A DNA stretch of 64,000 nt from Thermosulfurimonas sp. F29 (GTDB lineage Bacteria; Desulfobacterota; Thermodesulfobacteria; Thermodesulfobacteriales; Thermodesulfobacteriaceae). Made by a program: the position numbers and the translations under genes. A model generated the notes under the pieces. The model made no database searches. It worked only from the letters and a program-made list of their open reading frames with translations, and was not told the DNA's origin. Below, piece by piece: positions 31,381-39,498 of this stretch (positions are counted from its first letter, which is position 1; each line of letters opens with the position of its first letter). Location of the stretch: positions 124,001 through 188,000 of the forward strand of contig NZ_JAIFYA010000003.1 of NCBI RefSeq assembly GCF_019688735.1. The letters run 5' to 3'.

Positions 31381-31547
31381 ACTTCCTACCTCCTTACTTT
31401 ATTTTTTTTTGGAAGCCCCTTTCGGGCCCTTCACCTCTCTTCCCTCTTACCCAAACCCCTCTTTTTTTTCAACTCCCATCTTAGGAAGCTGAGAGAACTT
31501 ACCCTTTTAATTCCCTTCCAAACTGTCCCTAATTCTCCATTTCACAC

Positions 31548-31907
31548 TTATTCAGTCTCAATCTGAGGAGGTGGAAGGTATTCCGACTCCTTGGCCGCCA
31601 TCTCCTTGATCTCGTTCACCTTGGCCAGCACCCCTTCCACCACCTCGGGACCCAGGGACTTCTTCTCCGCCACCTGATTGAAAAGCTCCCGCATGAAGGC
31701 CACCGGCACATCGGTAATGGCCCCCCGGGAGTCCACCCGGGCCGTCTCAAACTCGGCGAGGATCTTGTCCTTCAACTCCTCGGTGACCTCCACCTCGAGA
31801 AGCCGAAGCTCCCCGCCGAACATATATTTAATGTGCTTTTCCAGATCGGTCCCCTTTATCTTCTCCATCCGGCTATCGTCCAAAAGTACCACCATAAAGT
31901 AGGCCAT
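31548..31907 (-). CDS. Uncharacterised small protein in the sat-apr operon
   Basis: A 119-residue soluble protein between sat and aprB. It starts MAYFMVVLLDDSRMEKIKG with a beta-strand-like opening, then alternates charged helices; there is no signal peptide, membrane segment or cysteine. No enzyme motif is recognised. It lies 33 bases behind sat with a good GGAGGGAGAG site, so it is almost certainly co-transcribed. I believe small genes of this sort occur near sat in other sulfate reducers, but I cannot name a characterised family. A structural or regulatory partner of Sat or AprBA is the simplest guess. Confidence 0.85.
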   Translation of the reverse strand: MAYFMVVLLDDSRMEKIKGTDLEKHIKYMFGGELRLLEVEVTEELKDKILAEFETARVDSRGAITDVPVAFMRELFNQVAEKKSLGPEVVEGVLAKVNEIKEMAAKESEYLPPPQIETE

Positions 31908-31940
31908 TTCTCTCCCTCCCTACATGATTTTTGGATCTCT

Positions 31941-33302
31941 TTAGAGGTCCTCCAAGTCGACCTCGAGCTCTTTCTCCTTGTTGATCACATACTTCTCGTT
32001 ACAGAAGGGATACCCGAACTTCTTCCACCACTTGACCACCACCTTGTACACCTCGGGCCGCATGATGATGCTCGGAGGCTGCACGCCCTCGGCCACCATG
32101 CCCCGCAGAAAACTTCCGGAAAGCTTCTCCCGCTTGTGCCCGCAGGTCTCGGAATAGGCCATCTCCTTACAGGTGGGGCAGTAGGAGAACTCACGCATGT
32201 TCTGAGGCCGGATCTTGAGACCGTAGGGCACATCGGTGGGCGGAGCCGGGAAGCCAAAGCTGGGAATCCCCTTCGTCCAGAGGATCTGCGTGGCGAACTT
32301 GTCGTAGTACTCACCCACCGCGGCGTGGTCACGCCCGAACATGTGGTGAGTGCAGCCCATGTTCTGGCGGATAATCCCATGGAGCAGGGACTCGAGCGGG
32401 TTCCCGTAACGCATGTCCCAGAGCACGATGCTCACCAGGTGCCGCTCGGGCTTGATGTAGCCGTACTTGTTCACCGCCTCGTGCGCCTCCACGATGGCCT
32501 CGTCGGGATAGTCTCCCCGCCGCTTGACCCCGATCACGGCGTTCACCAGGATCCCGTGACAGGGCTCCACATCGCCGGTGAAGGCCGCACACTTCATCAG
32601 AAACTCATGACCCACATGGGGCACATTCCGGGTCTGGTGATTGATCACCGTACGCCAGCCCCGCTTCTCGAACTCCTCCCGGGCCTTGCGCGGAGGGAAC
32701 CAGAACCGATCAAAGGGCGGCTTTAACCTGGGAGGATTGATAATGGTGTACTTTCCGGCCAGCACCCAGGGCTGATGGCTCCGATAAATCACCCACCCCG
32801 GATGCTTCTTATCGAACTTCTGCTGAACCACCTCGGGATTGGTCTCCGGATCCCCGAAGGTCTTGTAGGCCAGCTCCTCGGGATCGATCTCGTAAATCTC
32901 CTCGATGTCGAGAATAGCAAAGGGTTTACCCTTCAGGGTGAGACCCAGACGATCCCCGGGCTCCACCCCCAGCTTGTTGAGATCGTCCTTGCTGATATCG
33001 AAGATCAGAGGATAGGGAAAGATCCACTCGTTAAGGAGACGCCGCTCCTTCAGCACCCGCTCCACCTCGGCCTGCTTCATGGAACCCTCGACCGGGCTGA
33101 AGAAACCGTAGCAGATGGACATGATCTCCCGGTATACATTGCGCACCGGAACCCCGGTCTCATAGTGGAGCGTGGGCTTGATCTCGTAGACGGCATTACA
33201 GGTCTTCCACATCTTCCTGGCCACCGCTTTGTCCTCGATCACCCTTTCCACCAGACGCCCGCCGTGAGGCAGAGGCCGCTCAATCAAAAGACCCGACATC
33301 AC
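31941..33302 (-). CDS. sat: Sulfate adenylyltransferase (ATP sulfurylase), dissimilatory type
   Basis: A 453-residue single-chain enzyme that forms APS from ATP and sulfate, the activation step of sulfate reduction (reversible in sulfur disproportionation). An N-terminal PUA-like domain precedes the catalytic domain with QTRNVPHVGH (ATP site) and GRDHAAVGEYY; zinc-type cysteines appear in YCPTCKEM and CGHKREK. Two adjacent ATGs follow AGAAGGAGG. First gene of the operon behind a near-consensus promoter. Confidence 0.98.
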   Translation of the reverse strand: MMSGLLIERPLPHGGRLVERVIEDKAVARKMWKTCNAVYEIKPTLHYETGVPVRNVYREIMSICYGFFSPVEGSMKQAEVERVLKERRLLNEWIFPYPLIFDISKDDLNKLGVEPGDRLGLTLKGKPFAILDIEEIYEIDPEELAYKTFGDPETNPEVVQQKFDKKHPGWVIYRSHQPWVLAGKYTIINPPRLKPPFDRFWFPPRKAREEFEKRGWRTVINHQTRNVPHVGHEFLMKCAAFTGDVEPCHGILVNAVIGVKRRGDYPDEAIVEAHEAVNKYGYIKPERHLVSIVLWDMRYGNPLESLLHGIIRQNMGCTHHMFGRDHAAVGEYYDKFATQILWTKGIPSFGFPAPPTDVPYGLKIRPQNMREFSYCPTCKEMAYSETCGHKREKLSGSFLRGMVAEGVQPPSIIMRPEVYKVVVKWWKKFGYPFCNEKYVINKEKELEVDLEDL

Positions 33303-33369
33303 ACACCTCCTTCTCAGACTTTATTTTGAAAACCTCATACAGATCCTTTCCCCGCCTCTTTCTTCCCGG

Positions 33370-33399
33370 TTTATAGAACCGCTCTAGTGAGTTTGTCAA
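33370..33399 (-). promoter_or_regulatory. Promoter of the sat-apr(-qmo) operon
   Basis: Minus strand TTGACA, 18-base spacer, TATAAA (5 of 6). The expected leader is about 60 bases. The same gap must also serve mobA on the plus strand. Confidence 0.75.
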
Positions 33400-33452
33400 G
33401 ACTAGATTCCCGGCCTTATGGCAAGTTTTGGAAAATTTGCTAAAAAAATCCC

Positions 33453-34076
33453 ATGCATAAGAAAACAATCGGATTAATACTTGCGGGAGGATACGCCCGG
33501 CGTTTCGGAGGGAGGAAGGCCCTGAGCCTTCTGAAAGGGAAACCTCTACTACTATGGGTCAGGGAGACAATAGCTCCTCTGTGTACGGAAGTCTGGCTCT
33601 CTCTGAGAGATCCGAAACAGGCCGAAGCCTCCCTCAAGACCTATTTTGACCGTGTGATATGGGACCCCCTTCCGGGAGCCGGACCGCTTTCCGGACTCCT
33701 GGGAGGATTGCGCGAACTGGCCCCGAACGAGGCCCTTCTCGTAGTCTCCTGTGACCAGCCCCTTCTGCAGGTTTCCCTTCTCCACAAACTCCAAGACATT
33801 TTCAATACGGGAAATTACTGGGTCGTCTTTTGTCTCAACCGTAAAAATGAACCCGAACCCCTTCCCGGAGTTTACGGAAAAAAACTGCGGGAACATCTGG
33901 AGAAGTATTTATGTGCGGGCCGAAAGTCCTTCCGGGAGTGGTTAAAGACTCTACCTCCTGAAAAAATCCTTGGCCTTCCCTTCGAAATCTGGTATTCTCT
34001 AGATAAGAAGGGTCTGAGTTTTCTTAACATCAACTTCAGGAAAGATCTTGAAGAGGTAGAGAGGATTTTACATTGA
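33453..34076 (+). CDS. mobA: Molybdenum cofactor guanylyltransferase
   Basis: A 207-residue nucleotidyltransferase that links GMP from GTP to molybdopterin for DMSO-reductase-type Mo/W enzymes. GLILAGGYARRFGGRKAL is the nucleotide-binding loop, and DPLPGAGPLSGLLGGL and VVSCDQPLL are family segments. No ribosome-binding site is visible before the ATG. The 3' end fuses by TTGA to the response regulator, an unexpected partner. Confidence 0.88.
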   Translation: MHKKTIGLILAGGYARRFGGRKALSLLKGKPLLLWVRETIAPLCTEVWLSLRDPKQAEASLKTYFDRVIWDPLPGAGPLSGLLGGLRELAPNEALLVVSCDQPLLQVSLLHKLQDIFNTGNYWVVFCLNRKNEPEPLPGVYGKKLREHLEKYLCAGRKSFREWLKTLPPEKILGLPFEIWYSLDKKGLSFLNINFRKDLEEVERILH

Positions 34077-35203
34077 ATCGCTCTCGAATACTCTGTATTG
34101 ACGACGACTCTACCATTCTGGAATTACTCACGGATTATCTCGAAGCACTGGGATACGAAACCCTTGCAGCTCCGGACGGGGAGGCCGGGCTGGAGCTGGC
34201 TCGCAAGGAATTGCCGGATCTTATCCTGCTCGATGTGATGATGCCCGGGCTTTCCGGATTCGAAGTATGTCGGGCCCTAAAGGAGGATCCGCAGACCCGG
34301 GACATTCCGGTGGTGATGGTGACGGCCCTGGGAGAGATCGAAGACCGGGTGCAGGCCCTTGAGGCCGGAGCGGATGACTTCCTGACCAAACCCGTGGCCC
34401 TGCCGGAACTCAAGGCCCGTGTCAAGTCTCTTCTTGAGGTCAAGGCCTACCGGGACCATCTCAAGCGACACAAGGAAGCCCTAGAAAAAGAAGTGGCCCT
34501 CAAAACCGAAGAGCTCCAGAGGGCCTTTGAGGCCCTGCGCCGGGCCCATCAGAAGATAAAGGAACTATCACTTGAGGTGATCCTGCGTCTTTCCCGGGCC
34601 GCCGAGTACCGGGACGAACACACCGGCGAACACATTCGGCGCATGGCCCACTACTGTGCCCTAGTGGCCCGCAAGCTGGGCCTAAACGAGGAAGCCGTGG
34701 AGAGCATCCTTTACGCCGCTCCCCTTCACGACATAGGCAAAATAGGAATCCCCGACCAGATCCTTTTAAAACCCGGCCCACTCAACGAAAAAGAGTGGGA
34801 AGTCATGAAACGGCACACCGAAATAGGGGCCGAAATCCTCCGCGGGACCCAGAGCGGATTCGTAAAGGTGGGGGAAATAGTGGCCCTTTATCACCACGAG
34901 AGGTGGGACGGACAGGGTTATCCCCGGGGGCTAAAGGGCTCGGAGATCCCGCTGGCCGCCCGCATCGTGGCCGTGGCCGATGTCTTTGACGCCCTAACCA
35001 GCGAACGGCCCTATCGAAAGGCCTTTTCCGTAGAGGAAGCCTTTCAAATCATTGAGGAAGGTCTGGGTAGTCAGTTTGATCCGAAAGTAGGAAAGGCCTT
35101 CTTAGAATCCCGGGAAGAAATTCTTCGCATTAAAGAGACCTTCCAGGACAAAGAACATTCCAAGCTTTACCGCCTGGTTAAAAGTTTACGGAAATCCCGA
35201 TGA
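34073..35203 (+). CDS. Response regulator with HD-GYP domain
   Basis: A 376-residue protein. Receiver domain: acidic pair in CIDDDS, phospho-acceptor Asp in LILLDVMMPG, lysine in DDFLTKPV. After a coiled coil (about 125-170) comes an HD-GYP domain with HDIGKIG and HHERWDGQGYPRGLKG, intact for hydrolysing cyclic di-GMP. The start is TTG, overlapping the mobA stop as TTGA. It is coupled by ATGA to the histidine kinase that probably phosphorylates it. Confidence 0.95.
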   Translation: MNRSRILCIDDDSTILELLTDYLEALGYETLAAPDGEAGLELARKELPDLILLDVMMPGLSGFEVCRALKEDPQTRDIPVVMVTALGEIEDRVQALEAGADDFLTKPVALPELKARVKSLLEVKAYRDHLKRHKEALEKEVALKTEELQRAFEALRRAHQKIKELSLEVILRLSRAAEYRDEHTGEHIRRMAHYCALVARKLGLNEEAVESILYAAPLHDIGKIGIPDQILLKPGPLNEKEWEVMKRHTEIGAEILRGTQSGFVKVGEIVALYHHERWDGQGYPRGLKGSEIPLAARIVAVADVFDALTSERPYRKAFSVEEAFQIIEEGLGSQFDPKVGKAFLESREEILRIKETFQDKEHSKLYRLVKSLRKSR

Positions 35204-37173
35204 AGATCGGCATTCTGGATGAATTGCTCGAAGACCTGGAAAGATCTCCAGGATTCTTTTATACCCGGGTTTGTGAGGTAGTACGGGATAAAACCCGCGC
35301 TGATCTGGTATGGCTTGGATTTGTGGAAAAAAACGGGATAATAAAACCCCGCGCTTATTCCGGAAAATATTTTGCCTACCTCAAAGAATTAAAGATAAAT
35401 CTAAATGATCCCGAACTCTCCCGGGGTCCCACCGGAAGGGCCCTTCTGGAAAAAAAGCCTGTAATAGAACCGGACATTCAGCAATCCTCAAGTTATGCTC
35501 CCTGGAGGGAGCGGGCCCTTTACTTCGGCTTTCAATCTTCCATGGCCATACCCGTAATCTACTGCAAGGAAACTCTGGGAGTAATCAATCTCTACTCCCT
35601 CCAAAAAAATTACTTTTCCCGGGAAAAAGCAACCGCTCTCGAAAAACTGGCCCGGGAGGTGGCCTTAATCCTTACCATCTATACCCGTTTTCAAAGAGGA
35701 GAACAGGAACGAAAAACTCTAGCAAGACGAATAGAAAACCTAAAACAGGATCTCCGGGAGAAGGATCTTTACCTCCAGCACCTGGAGGAATGCAAGGACC
35801 GGTGGCTGGCTTTACTGGGCCACGAATTGCGCACGCCCCTTACTTCCATTCTGGGATTCGCGGAAATGCTGCTTTCCGGACTTTTCGGAAATCTTTCCGA
35901 AAAACAACAGCGTTACCTCAAACACATCAAAAAGAATGCCGAATTCATCCTGCGTATCCTCGAAGAACTTCAAAAACTGGCTCGCTTTAAGTATTTGCGG
36001 GAGACGGGAACCGAGATTTTTTCCTTTGAAGAAGTCATCGAGAGGATATTATTTCTGTTAAAAGAAGAAATCAATAAAAGAAAAATCTCTTTAAAAATCG
36101 ATTATCCGGAAAAATTTAAATTAATTGGAAATAGCCATTTGCTTCAGGAGGTGATTTTCAATCTTCTCTCAAATGCCCTTAAATTTAGTCCTGAAAAAGG
36201 AACCGTTTCCATAAAAGTTACTCGGGAAAAGGATTTGAGGGCTCGTGGTTGGATGGGGGTAGCGATACTCGATCAGGGGCCGGGAGTCAGGCCCGGAGAG
36301 TATTATCGCATCTTTAAACCCTTCGTTCAGGCCGGATCCTTTTACACGGGAAAACCCAGCGGACTGGGACTGGGTTTGAGTCTTTCCCGCGAAATAGTGG
36401 AAAGACAGGGGGGTGTTCTAACCATCCTTCCTTCCAGAAGAGGAGGACATTTCGTATTCTTCTGGCCGGAGACCCCGATTACCCATCCCGAAAAAATAGA
36501 GGCTCTGCTTCTTGAAGGACGCGAACGAACCGCCCATCGCATGATCCTCTGGCTAATCGGGGAGGGTCTCCGGACCACCGTTTTCCCCGAACCCGAAGCC
36601 CTTCTCAATACTTTAAAAGAAGAAAGAGGGACTTTCGTCCTGGCTCTCGACCCCTGGGAGTATCCTCGAGAGGCTCGAAGTCTCCTCCTCCGCATGGAGG
36701 CGGAGAATCAGGCTCTTCCCACCCTATTCTATCGCATGGAGGGAGAGAGGCTTAAGATGGCCCTGGGGGCCAACTTTGTCTGTCTAAGACCCCTTAACTT
36801 TCCTTACCTGAGAAAACAGCAAAAACAGTTTCTGGACATCTTCCAGACCCCTCCCACGAGAGTATTTCTGAACGCCCGGGAACACCTGGCCTCCGAAGCC
36901 CGAAGACTGCTTTCGGCCCTTGATCTGGAATTGGTATCCCATCCGGAGGAGGCTGAAGTGGCCGCTCTGGATCTGGGACTTCCGCCGCAGGATATCATCA
37001 CCGCTCTTCGCCATCTCAGTCCCAAAACTCCCCTTTTTGTCAACTTTTCCGAGGCAAACCCGCGCCCTCCTCGGATAGAGGAAGAACTGCCGGCGGAAGA
37101 CTTCCGGCGGGAGGTGGCCCGATTACTTCTCGTGGCCAAACCGGAAGTAAGCCGCACAGGATCCCTCGTTTGA
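35200..37173 (+). CDS. GAF-domain sensor histidine kinase with degenerate receiver-like C-terminus
   Basis: A 657-residue soluble hybrid-like kinase. GAF domain (about 15-165), short coiled coil, HisKA with H-box LLGHELRTPLTSILGFAEML, and an HATPase domain with N-box NLLSNALKFSPEKG and G-boxes DQGPGV and GLGLGLS. The last ~230 residues look like one or two receiver folds (KIEALLLEGRERTAHRMI and RVFLNAREHLASEARR starts) without clear acidic triads. There is no membrane segment, so the signal is cytoplasmic. The final 51 bases are antisense to the 3' end of hypD. Confidence 0.92.
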   Translation: MKIGILDELLEDLERSPGFFYTRVCEVVRDKTRADLVWLGFVEKNGIIKPRAYSGKYFAYLKELKINLNDPELSRGPTGRALLEKKPVIEPDIQQSSSYAPWRERALYFGFQSSMAIPVIYCKETLGVINLYSLQKNYFSREKATALEKLAREVALILTIYTRFQRGEQERKTLARRIENLKQDLREKDLYLQHLEECKDRWLALLGHELRTPLTSILGFAEMLLSGLFGNLSEKQQRYLKHIKKNAEFILRILEELQKLARFKYLRETGTEIFSFEEVIERILFLLKEEINKRKISLKIDYPEKFKLIGNSHLLQEVIFNLLSNALKFSPEKGTVSIKVTREKDLRARGWMGVAILDQGPGVRPGEYYRIFKPFVQAGSFYTGKPSGLGLGLSLSREIVERQGGVLTILPSRRGGHFVFFWPETPITHPEKIEALLLEGRERTAHRMILWLIGEGLRTTVFPEPEALLNTLKEERGTFVLALDPWEYPREARSLLLRMEAENQALPTLFYRMEGERLKMALGANFVCLRPLNFPYLRKQQKQFLDIFQTPPTRVFLNAREHLASEARRLLSALDLELVSHPEEAEVAALDLGLPPQDIITALRHLSPKTPLFVNFSEANPRPPRIEEELPAEDFRREVARLLLVAKPEVSRTGSLV

Positions 37174-38142
37174 GACCATGCAGGGTCCGTGCGGGGTGTC
37201 CGGGGTGCAGACCCGGACGAAGAGGGGACAGTCCGGAGGAAGCACCTTCCCCTTAAGGACCTCTCCGCAGCGGCATCCGGCCGGTTCCGGGCTCGGGGTC
37301 AGGGAAAGTCCGAATTCCCGCACCGCATCGTATTCCTCAAACTCTCCGGACGGAACCAGTTTGCTCTCCGGAATCTCACCGAGGCCGCGCCAGCGTCCCG
37401 ACACCGGTCGAAAGACCTCGCTCATCATCCTGCGGCCCCAGGGATTCCCTTCGGGGCGCACCGCCCGCGTATACTGAATCTCAATCCGTGGAAGACCCTC
37501 CCGCAGGATCCTTACCAGAAGGGCTATCCCCTCCAGGATATCCCGGGGCTCGAATCCGGTTATCACCCCGGGGATCCCGAACTGCCGGGGAATAAACTCG
37601 TAGGGTTTACTTCCTATGACCGTGCTCACATGCCCGGGAAGGATCAGGCCGTGGACTCTCAGGTCCGGGTCCGAAAGAAGGGCCCGCAGGGCCGGGGGCA
37701 TGAGCCGGAGGGCGGGAAAGAAGCGAAAGTTTCCGAGCCGCCGCTTCCGGGCCTCGATCAGGGCCACGGCGTGGGCCGGAGCGGTGGTCTCAAAACCCAC
37801 CCCGGCCAGCACCACCCGTCGATCCGGATTCTCCTCCGCTACACGCACGGCATCCAGAGGAGAATAGACGACCCGCACCTCTCCCCCGCGGGCCCGGGCC
37901 TCCCGAAGGGAGGACCGAGTCCCCGGCACCTTGAGCAGATCCCCGAACACGCAGAGGATCACCCGGTGGACCTCCACCAGTTCGATGAGGGCGTCTATCT
38001 CCTCCTGAGGCATCACGCACACCGGACACCCCGGACCGGAAAGCAAACGCACCTCCGGGGGAAGGAGACTCCGCAGTCCGAAGCGAAAGATGTTAACCGT
38101 GTGGGTGCCACAGACTTCCATGAGGGTGTAAGTCTCTCCCAT
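37123..38142 (-). CDS. hypD: [NiFe]-hydrogenase maturation protein HypD
   Basis: A 339-residue Fe-S scaffold that, with HypC, assembles the Fe(CN)2CO unit. MEVCGTHTVNIFRFG, SGPGCPVCVMPQ and GFETTAPAHAVAL are conserved active-site segments, and the C-terminal cysteines (CRCGEVLKGKVLPPDC, VCTPDTPHGPC, GSC) hold the [4Fe-4S] cluster. It is about 20 residues shorter than usual at the N-terminus, and no in-frame start exists upstream. It overlaps the DUF72 stop by one base. HypC is not in the window. Confidence 0.95.
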   Translation of the reverse strand: MGETYTLMEVCGTHTVNIFRFGLRSLLPPEVRLLSGPGCPVCVMPQEEIDALIELVEVHRVILCVFGDLLKVPGTRSSLREARARGGEVRVVYSPLDAVRVAEENPDRRVVLAGVGFETTAPAHAVALIEARKRRLGNFRFFPALRLMPPALRALLSDPDLRVHGLILPGHVSTVIGSKPYEFIPRQFGIPGVITGFEPRDILEGIALLVRILREGLPRIEIQYTRAVRPEGNPWGRRMMSEVFRPVSGRWRGLGEIPESKLVPSGEFEEYDAVREFGLSLTPSPEPAGCRCGEVLKGKVLPPDCPLFVRVCTPDTPHGPCMVSNEGSCAAYFRFGHEK

Positions 38143-38921
38143 CAGTCAAGGGGCCTCCCTTGAAGGATTTTCAGGGCCTCCGGGGGCAGACTCCGCGCGG
38201 GAAGTCCCAGCCTCTTCCTCAAGCGCAGAGCGTTTTCCGGAGCCCATCCCAGAGCGTCGTTGTCAAAATACACATAAACTCTTTTTACCGAAAGCTCCTC
38301 AATCCTCCGGGCCCAGAAGTCGAGCTCCTCGTCGGTATAAGAGGAGCGATAGAGGACCCGGGAACCGTGCAACCGGATGTAACTGAAGTTCGCGGTAACG
38401 GCCCAGAGGAGGGAGGGGTAGCGTCCGGCGGTGTCGGAGACGCAGAGGGCCACTCCGTACCTCCGCAACTGATCGAGAAAAGCCTCCCGGTGGAAACTGC
38501 GATGACGGATCTCGATGGCCACCGGGAAATCCCGGGGAAGGATCCGCAGGAACTCCTCAAGGAGGTCGGGATCGTACCTCAACGAAGGGGGAAACTGGAA
38601 CAGGATCACCCCGAGCTTGGGATAGAGGGGTTCCAGGGAAGCGTAGAAACGGGAAAGGGCTTCGTCCACCCCACGAAGTCGTTTTATGTGGGTGATGTAG
38701 CGATGGGCCTTCACGGCGAAAAGAAATCCCTCCGGGGTCTCCTCGGCCCACTGGCGCAGGGTCTCTTCCTTAACGGTTCCGTAGAAGGTGGCGTTTACCT
38801 CCACCGTGTCAAAATAGCCTGCGTAGTAGTTAAGCCATTCCCTCGTCGGGAGACCTTCGGGGTAGAACACCCCGCGCCAGTGTCTGTAACGCCATCCCGA
38901 GGTTCCTATGCGAACCTCCAT
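38142..38921 (-). CDS. DUF72 domain protein (YecE-like TIM barrel)
   Basis: A 259-residue protein. RIGTSGWRYRHWRGVFYPEG at the start and VEVNATFYG, FQFPPS and VAIEIRHRSF inside are family markers. The fold is a TIM barrel of unknown activity. The ATG chosen has AAGGAG 8 bases upstream; an earlier in-frame start would lie before the promoter -10. Coupled by TGATG to hypD, without a known functional link. Confidence 0.92.
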   Translation of the reverse strand: MEVRIGTSGWRYRHWRGVFYPEGLPTREWLNYYAGYFDTVEVNATFYGTVKEETLRQWAEETPEGFLFAVKAHRYITHIKRLRGVDEALSRFYASLEPLYPKLGVILFQFPPSLRYDPDLLEEFLRILPRDFPVAIEIRHRSFHREAFLDQLRRYGVALCVSDTAGRYPSLLWAVTANFSYIRLHGSRVLYRSSYTDEELDFWARRIEELSVKRVYVYFDNDALGWAPENALRLRKRLGLPARSLPPEALKILQGRPLD

Positions 38922-38922
38922 A

Positions 38923-38951
38923 TTGACACTCCTTAAAAAGGAAATTATAGA
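38923..38951 (+). promoter_or_regulatory. Promoter of rpsT, overlapping a divergent -10
   Basis: Plus strand TTGACA, 17-base spacer, TATAGA. On the opposite strand a perfect TATAAT (38949 to 38944) would serve DUF72-hypD with a leader of about 16 bases, so the two -10 boxes share bases. Confidence 0.65.
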
Positions 38952-38987
38952 TTTGAGTGCCGAATATTCCAAAGGGAGGGAGTAGTC

Positions 38988-39272
38988 TTGCCGCTACACA
39001 AATCTGCTGCTAAGGCCCTGAGGCAGAGTGAGAAACGGCGTCTGCGCAACAAGGCTATAAAGACCCGCGTAAAGACAGCCACGAAGAAGTTCCTGAAGAC
39101 CCTTGAGGAAGGGGATCTGGCCAGGGCGGAGGAGGCCTTTCGGGAGGCCCAGAGTATTATTCAGAGGGCGGTTTCCAAGGGCACACTTCACTGGCGCACG
39201 GCCGCCCGTAAGATTTCGAGGCTTGCGGCCAAATTGAACGCCAAGAAAGCGGCTCTTTCCGGTCAGGCGTAA
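38988..39272 (+). CDS. rpsT: Ribosomal protein S20
   Basis: A 94-residue small-subunit protein, rich in Lys/Arg and Ala, with KSAAKALRQSEKRRLRNKAIKTRVKT as the rRNA-binding helix. It starts at TTG behind GGAGG; E. coli rpsT likewise starts with UUG, a weak start used in its autoregulation. Followed 11 bases later by tRNA-Ala. Confidence 0.96.
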   Translation: MPLHKSAAKALRQSEKRRLRNKAIKTRVKTATKKFLKTLEEGDLARAEEAFREAQSIIQRAVSKGTLHWRTAARKISRLAAKLNAKKAALSGQA

Positions 39273-39283
39273 CTTATTTCGGT

Positions 39284-39359
39284 GGGGACGTAGCTCAGTT
39301 GGGAGAGCGCCAGAATCGCAATCTGGAGGTCGCGGGTTCGAATCCCGCCGTCTCCACCA
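39284..39359 (+). tRNA. trnA: tRNA-Ala (CGC anticodon)
   Basis: Acceptor GGGGACG/CGTCTCC contains the G3-U70 wobble that identifies alanine tRNA. Anticodon loop ATCGCAA gives CGC (reads GCG), stem CCAGA/TCTGG, discriminator A, encoded CCA. It lies 139 bases upstream of alaS. Confidence 0.97.
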
Positions 39360-39420
39360 GTTGTTAAAGATAATCTGTAACCCCCGCCCACGATAAGTAC
39401 GAACTTCCTTGCCTCTTAGA

Positions 39421-39449
39421 TTGGCTAGACACGAACAGGGTTTTAAAAT
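39421..39449 (+). promoter_or_regulatory. Candidate promoter of alaS
   Basis: TTGGCT, 17-base spacer, TAAAAT (5 of 6). It lies between tRNA-Ala and alaS, giving a leader of about 43 bases; no terminator is visible after the tRNA. Confidence 0.55.
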
Positions 39450-39498
39450 GGGTTCGATAAATCGGGAATATTGTTTTGATCTTTTCGGGGGTGTGTGA

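Noticed and set aside
31381-31547. Hairpin around 31411-31431 before aprB as a terminator
   Set aside because: On the transcribed strand the imperfect stem is followed by a run of A, not T, and the stem has internal mismatches.
37123-38142. HypD as a broken gene because of its short N-terminus
   Set aside because: All catalytic and cluster cysteines are present and the upstream gene ends at the start codon, so a slightly short but complete HypD is more likely.
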